Part shown: positions 61,140 to 64,000 of the stretch, piece after piece
Layout of the letters: every line of letters begins with the position of its first letter
Numbering within the stretch: position 1 is the first letter of the stretch
NCBI GenBank assembly: GCA_963667605.2
Contig: CAXXUZ010000003.1
Location: 372,001 to 436,000 of the forward strand
Length of the DNA: 64,000 bases
Direction of reading: 5' to 3'
From: JADLGL01 sp963667605
Lineage (GTDB): Bacteria; Pseudomonadota; Alphaproteobacteria; Rhizobiales; Kaistiaceae
The notes under the pieces: generated by a model
What the model was told of the DNA's origin: nothing
The model's input: the letters and a program-made list of their open reading frames with translations, nothing else
Database searches by the model: none
Position numbers and translations under genes: made by a program

Positions 61140-61708
61140 CTACGCCGATTGCTCGATGACGCCGCGGGCGATGCGGCCTCCCGAGCCCCCCGACGTGTAG
61201 TTGTCGGGACCAGCGCGAGCGACGATTGTCGAACGGTCAGAATCCATCAACATCTCAAGATCGATGTCCGGCAAATAGAACTCCGCAGAAACGGCGCCGG
61301 TTTCGGGAACGATCAAATTGGGCATGTCTCCGGCGTGCGGACCATCCGGGCTCAGAAAACCGTGTCTCGCATCGGTGGGGTTCAGGTGCCCGCCCGCAGT
61401 TTGAAACGGCTGCGGGTCTTCCGGCCCTTCCCGCGGCGGTGCCTCGCACACCCCCCTGTCATGGATGTTGAAGCCGTGCTCGCCGGGCTCAAGGCCGCTT
61501 AGTTGGGCGCGGACGAGCACCCCGTTCGGCGCTACCGAGATGGTGACCACGCCCAAACTGTTGCCCGCCGTGTCGTGCATCGTTGCCAACATGCCGTGTC
61601 GTGCATCGTTGCCAACAGAGCCGGCGCCTGGTCCTGTGCACCAACCGAAGATACCGCCAGTATGGTCGCTGCCGCGAGGCCCCGGAGCGAGAGTTTCCTG
61701 GAAAGCAT
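61140..61708 (-). pseudogene. SodC-like protein without copper ligands, frameshifted by a 26-bp duplication
   Basis: A signal peptide frame (MLSRKLSLRGLAAATILAVS, ending SSVGAQ) starts at ATG 61706-61708 and reads to ALLATMHDTA. A 26-bp tandem duplication at 61567-61617 then shifts the frame; removing it joins the peptide to AGNSLGVVTISV and a Cu/Zn-SOD domain. The domain has GEHGFNIHDRGVC, AGGHLNPTDARHGFLSPDGPHAGDMPNL and IVARAGPDNYTSGGSGGRIARGV. The first and last copper histidines are replaced (HGFH to HGFN, and IHAG to ARAG), and one disulfide cysteine is lost. The zinc ligands remain. The fold is probably not a superoxide dismutase even before the frameshift. Confidence 0.8.
61567..61617. 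repeat. 26-bp tandem duplication in the SodC-like gene
   Basis: Bases 61567-61591 and 61593-61617 are identical, with a period of 26 bp. As 26 is not a multiple of three, the duplication breaks the reading frame shortly after the signal peptide. Confidence 0.92.
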
Positions 61709-61753
61709 TTTGGTTCCTCAGTTGAAGAAGTTTTGGTTCCTCAGTTGAAGAAG
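61708..61753. repeat. 23-bp tandem duplication carrying the ribosome site of the SodC-like gene
   Basis: Bases 61708-61730 and 61731-61753 are identical 23-mers directly ahead of the minus-strand start codon. On that strand each copy contains CTGAGGAACC, so the likely ribosome-binding sequence is present twice. Confidence 0.88.
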
Positions 61754-61936
61754 AATGAGGCCGCCTGGCGGCCCGCGCCGGAAAATCGGTCGAGTACCGC
61801 TTGCCTGTCAAGCACCCCGCGGCTTAGACGGATCGCTTTGGCACCGGCCGGATTGGCGTGCCTGGTGGATCAGCCCCGGCCCGGCGGAGAAGGGCCTGTG
61901 TTCATGCCTGCTTCAAACGCCCTTGGGAGCAATATT

Positions 61937-62374
61937 ATGACCCGAACCCTTGCCAGACTTGCTGTTGTCTTGGCGCTTACGGCCGTTCCGGCTGCCGCCG
62001 CAGCGGACGATGCGGCTAGCGCGGCGCTGGCGCGACGCTTCTATGTCGCGTTCAATGATCGCGATTTCGAAGCTTTCAACCAGTTCATCGCCGCCGACTT
62101 CGTGGATCACTCCGCACGGCCTGACGGCGGACCAGGGGTCGCGATCGTGTGGGCGGAGATGGAAGCCCTGGTGGCCGAAATCCCCAATGTGCGGTTAACT
62201 ATTGAGCTGTTGCTTGTGAGCGGAGATTACGTGACGGTTGTCTTGAGCGCTCGCGGGATGACCGGCGGTGCAATGCCGGCCGACCAGCGATTGATAAATT
62301 TCCAAACGATCGATGTCTGGCTCATCCGCGACGGCATGCTGGCCGAGATCTGGCACTCCGAGCGACCAATGTAG
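61937..62374 (+). CDS. SnoaL-like (NTF2-fold) exported protein
   Basis: The 145-residue protein has a signal peptide (LARLAVVLALTAVPAAAAADD) and the NTF2-like ester-cyclase pattern: LARRFYVAFNDRDFEAFNQFIAADFVDHSA, then VRLTIELLLVSGDYVTVVLSARGMT and IDVWLIRDGMLAEIWH. These proteins bind small hydrophobic ligands; the ligand is unknown. It is divergent from the SodC-like gene, with 228 bases between the starts. Confidence 0.85.
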   Translation: MTRTLARLAVVLALTAVPAAAAADDAASAALARRFYVAFNDRDFEAFNQFIAADFVDHSARPDGGPGVAIVWAEMEALVAEIPNVRLTIELLLVSGDYVTVVLSARGMTGGAMPADQRLINFQTIDVWLIRDGMLAEIWHSERPM

Positions 62375-62467
62375 GTGGACCGGCTGACAAGTTGGCGGCC
62401 GCTTGTGCCGCGCCGGTACCGCCAGTAACGATAACCGGAGTCCGTCGTAACGGTAGGGATCGCATCG

Positions 62468-63356
62468 ATGCGGGGACAATTGGTGCTGATTTGTCTTGTC
62501 CTCGCCGGACTGGTGGCGGGCGCTCCTGCTGGCTTCGCTCAGCGGGAGGCAATGCCCGCCGGGGAGCGGCCCGAGGCCTGCCGAGCCGGCGACAGTTCTT
62601 CCTACGTTGCGCCGCTCCCCGATGGCCTGCCGATATTGCAATCCGCCTCGGACCGCGCCAAGGCCGTCTTCGCCTTGCCTTATGCGCTGATGGCGGAGGA
62701 TTCGCGCGACCGGTCCTCGGATCGACTGGTGCATTACGGCTACTACAGCGGCATCGATTCAGACGATTTATTCGCCGATATCAGCCGAGCGAGCCTGGCC
62801 CTGACAAGGCTGACCGGATTCTACGCCACAACCTTCTTGCACTGCTCGGCCGATGCCTTGGTGATCGTCTATCGCAGTGCAACGACCTTCGACGGCAGGG
62901 ATTGGATCGCCGCTTTTGCGAGGCAAATGTTGGGCGGGGAATCGTCCCTGGCGCTGCGCTTTTTCGAAGGCGTTCGGGAGCGGAACCCAGGCTATAGCAT
63001 CGCCATTGTCGGCCATTCCTCCGGTGGGGCCTTGGCAAGCTATGTCGCTGATGTCGTCGATTTGCCGTCGGTGACGTTCAATCCGATCCGGACTGATGCC
63101 GCGGTCGCTAACAACGGCAGGAAGCAATTCAATATCTTAGGTTGCCGGCGATGTCTACGCCGACCTACGCGCCGGCTTTCCACCCAGTATCGTCGGTGTC
63201 TTCGGACGCGTGCTCTACAATCCGGTACCAATGTCCGGCACCGAACTCTGGCTGCTACCGAGCATCGACTATCCGACCCATCAATTGCATCAGATAGATG
63301 TCATTCTCGACGAGCTGGTGTGGCTGCTGGGGCTGGACCCGGCCGAGATCCTTTGA
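62468..63356 (+). pseudogene. exported alpha/beta hydrolase (lipase-like) with a single-base frameshift
   Basis: The protein has a signal peptide (LICLVLAGLVAGAPAGFAQ) and a lipase-class-3-like fold with the nucleophile elbow SIAIVGHSSGGALASY. Near 63138 the frame breaks after GRKQFNIL. The continuation VAGDVYADLRAGF, PPSIVGVFGRVLYNP and HQLHQIDVILDELVWLLGLD is in the next frame and ends at TGA 63354-63356. Deleting one base in ATCTTAGGTT restores about 296 residues. Both halves look well conserved, so this is either a young pseudogene or a read error. Confidence 0.78.
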
Positions 63357-63435
63357 GCCAAGCGTCCTTTCTATGGTGCCCGGCAGCCGATATGGCTGAG
63401 GGTTGACCTGATTATCGACGACAGGATGATCGCGC

Positions 63436-64000
63436 ATGACATCGGGCGGTTCCGACCAAGAAAAGCAACGTCGGGGCATTGCCATTCGGTTCGGCATCGT
63501 GGCGGCGATCATCGGCGTGGCGGCGCTGGCTTCCTTGCCATTGCTGTCGTTCTTCGACGCCGAACGCATCAGCAGCCTGATCGATGGCGCCGGGCCATGG
63601 GGGCCGATCGTATTCATCCTGATCCAGATCGGTCAGGTGTTCGCGGCCCCAATTCCCGGACAAATAACCGGTTTTGTCGGCGGGTTCTTGTTCGGAACTG
63701 CTCTTGGCACCGTCTATGCCACGATCGGCGGAACCATCGGCTGTAGTCTGGTCTTCATTCTAGCGAGACGATTTGGCCGTCCGTTTGTCGAAGGTTTCGT
63801 CAGCACCAAAATCACAGATCGGTTCGACTATATTTCCGACCATGGCGGCGCTTGGGTGCTGCTGTTGATCTTCGTGGTTCCGATCTTCCCGGACGACCTG
63901 ATCTGCTACTTGTTCGGACTCACGCGCATTCTCCTCCGTCAGCTGATTTCAGGTGGCGTTGGTGGGTCGAATCCCAGGTTATCTGCTATTCAGACTGCGC
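63436..64000 (+). CDS. TVP38/TMEM64 (VTT-domain) membrane protein, runs off the window
   Basis: From ATG 63436 the frame shows a first helix (FGIVAAIIGVAALASLPLLSFF), then GPWGPIVFILIQIGQVFAAPIPGQITGFVGGFLFGTALGT, and the conserved VVPIFPDDLICYLFGLTRI. This is the DedA-like VTT family of membrane proteins. Near 63952 the frame appears shifted: removing one G restores VALVGRIPGYLLF, the expected next motif. The end lies beyond the window. Confidence 0.82.
   Translation, partial: MTSGGSDQEKQRRGIAIRFGIVAAIIGVAALASLPLLSFFDAERISSLIDGAGPWGPIVFILIQIGQVFAAPIPGQITGFVGGFLFGTALGTVYATIGGTIGCSLVFILARRFGRPFVEGFVSTKITDRFDYISDHGGAWVLLLIFVVPIFPDDLICYLFGLTRILLRQLISGGVGGSNPRLSAIQTA

Noticed and set aside
1..64000. 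tRNA, rRNA, tmRNA or riboswitch
   Set aside because: No T-loop (GGTTCAAATCC-like) with a matching cloverleaf, no rRNA core sequence and no recognisable riboswitch core was found in the intergenic stretches.

Overview
The window looks like the chromosome of an aerobic alphaproteobacterium. Base composition is clearly GC-rich. Several things point to this group: a ctaC-ctaD-ctaB-ctaG-ctaE-DUF983-surf1 cytochrome oxidase block next to ialB and tldD, an ATP synthase F0 operon with a separate b' subunit, a CcrM-type GANTC methylase, a mutY/smc/DsbA/DUF721 neighbourhood and an M16 peptidase next to thrC. Most of the window is core metabolism and housekeeping. No rRNA, tRNA or CRISPR array was seen.

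Layout. 0-9 kb: the end of a riboflavin gene, a small secreted protein, a decayed tlyA relic, an MFS carrier, dxs, xseB, a histone-deacetylase-like hydrolase, a frameshifted enoyl-CoA hydratase, tsaC/sua5, a DnaJ-class chaperone and pdxH. 9-15 kb: a KefB-like antiporter, a DUF3179 protein, tldD with a damaged 5' end and two IalB-family proteins, one carrying an in-frame tandem duplication. 15-22 kb: the aa3 oxidase and its assembly genes. 22-32 kb: a DsbD-N-like protein, rnhA-thrB-ispH, a GGDEF/EAL sensor, and thrC-M16 peptidase-acetyltransferase. 32-46 kb: a lipoprotein and a VWA/repeat protein, ccrM, mutY, smc, two DsbA-like proteins, DUF721, the F0 operon and rnhB. 46-48.5 kb: a radical SAM protein with an IS630-type element inserted 11 bp before its start.

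48.5-61 kb is the accessory region of most interest. It holds a PQQ-dependent alcohol dehydrogenase with the Asp-Tyr-Asp signature of lanthanide-type enzymes, a c-type cytochrome, a secreted pentapeptide-repeat protein, and an ABC transporter set (ATPase, permease, binding protein, beta-propeller) of the kind known from PQQ/lanthanide gene clusters. It also holds a ligand-less cupredoxin-like protein, two degenerate nuclease-fold proteins, and a tight three-gene operon for an ExbB/TolQ-like channel protein, an ExbD-like protein with a beta-sandwich periplasmic domain, and a membrane protein of unknown family. I infer an energised envelope complex serving the periplasmic alcohol oxidation system.

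61-64 kb: a SodC-like protein without copper ligands and frameshifted by a 26-bp duplication, a SnoaL-like protein, a frameshifted alpha/beta hydrolase and a VTT-domain membrane protein that runs to the window edge.

A recurring theme is small-scale damage: short direct duplications at 13.4, 14.0, 61.6 and 61.7 kb, three apparent single-base insertions, one internal gene collapse (tlyA) and one IS insertion. Some of this could be assembly or read error. That possibility is flagged at each site.
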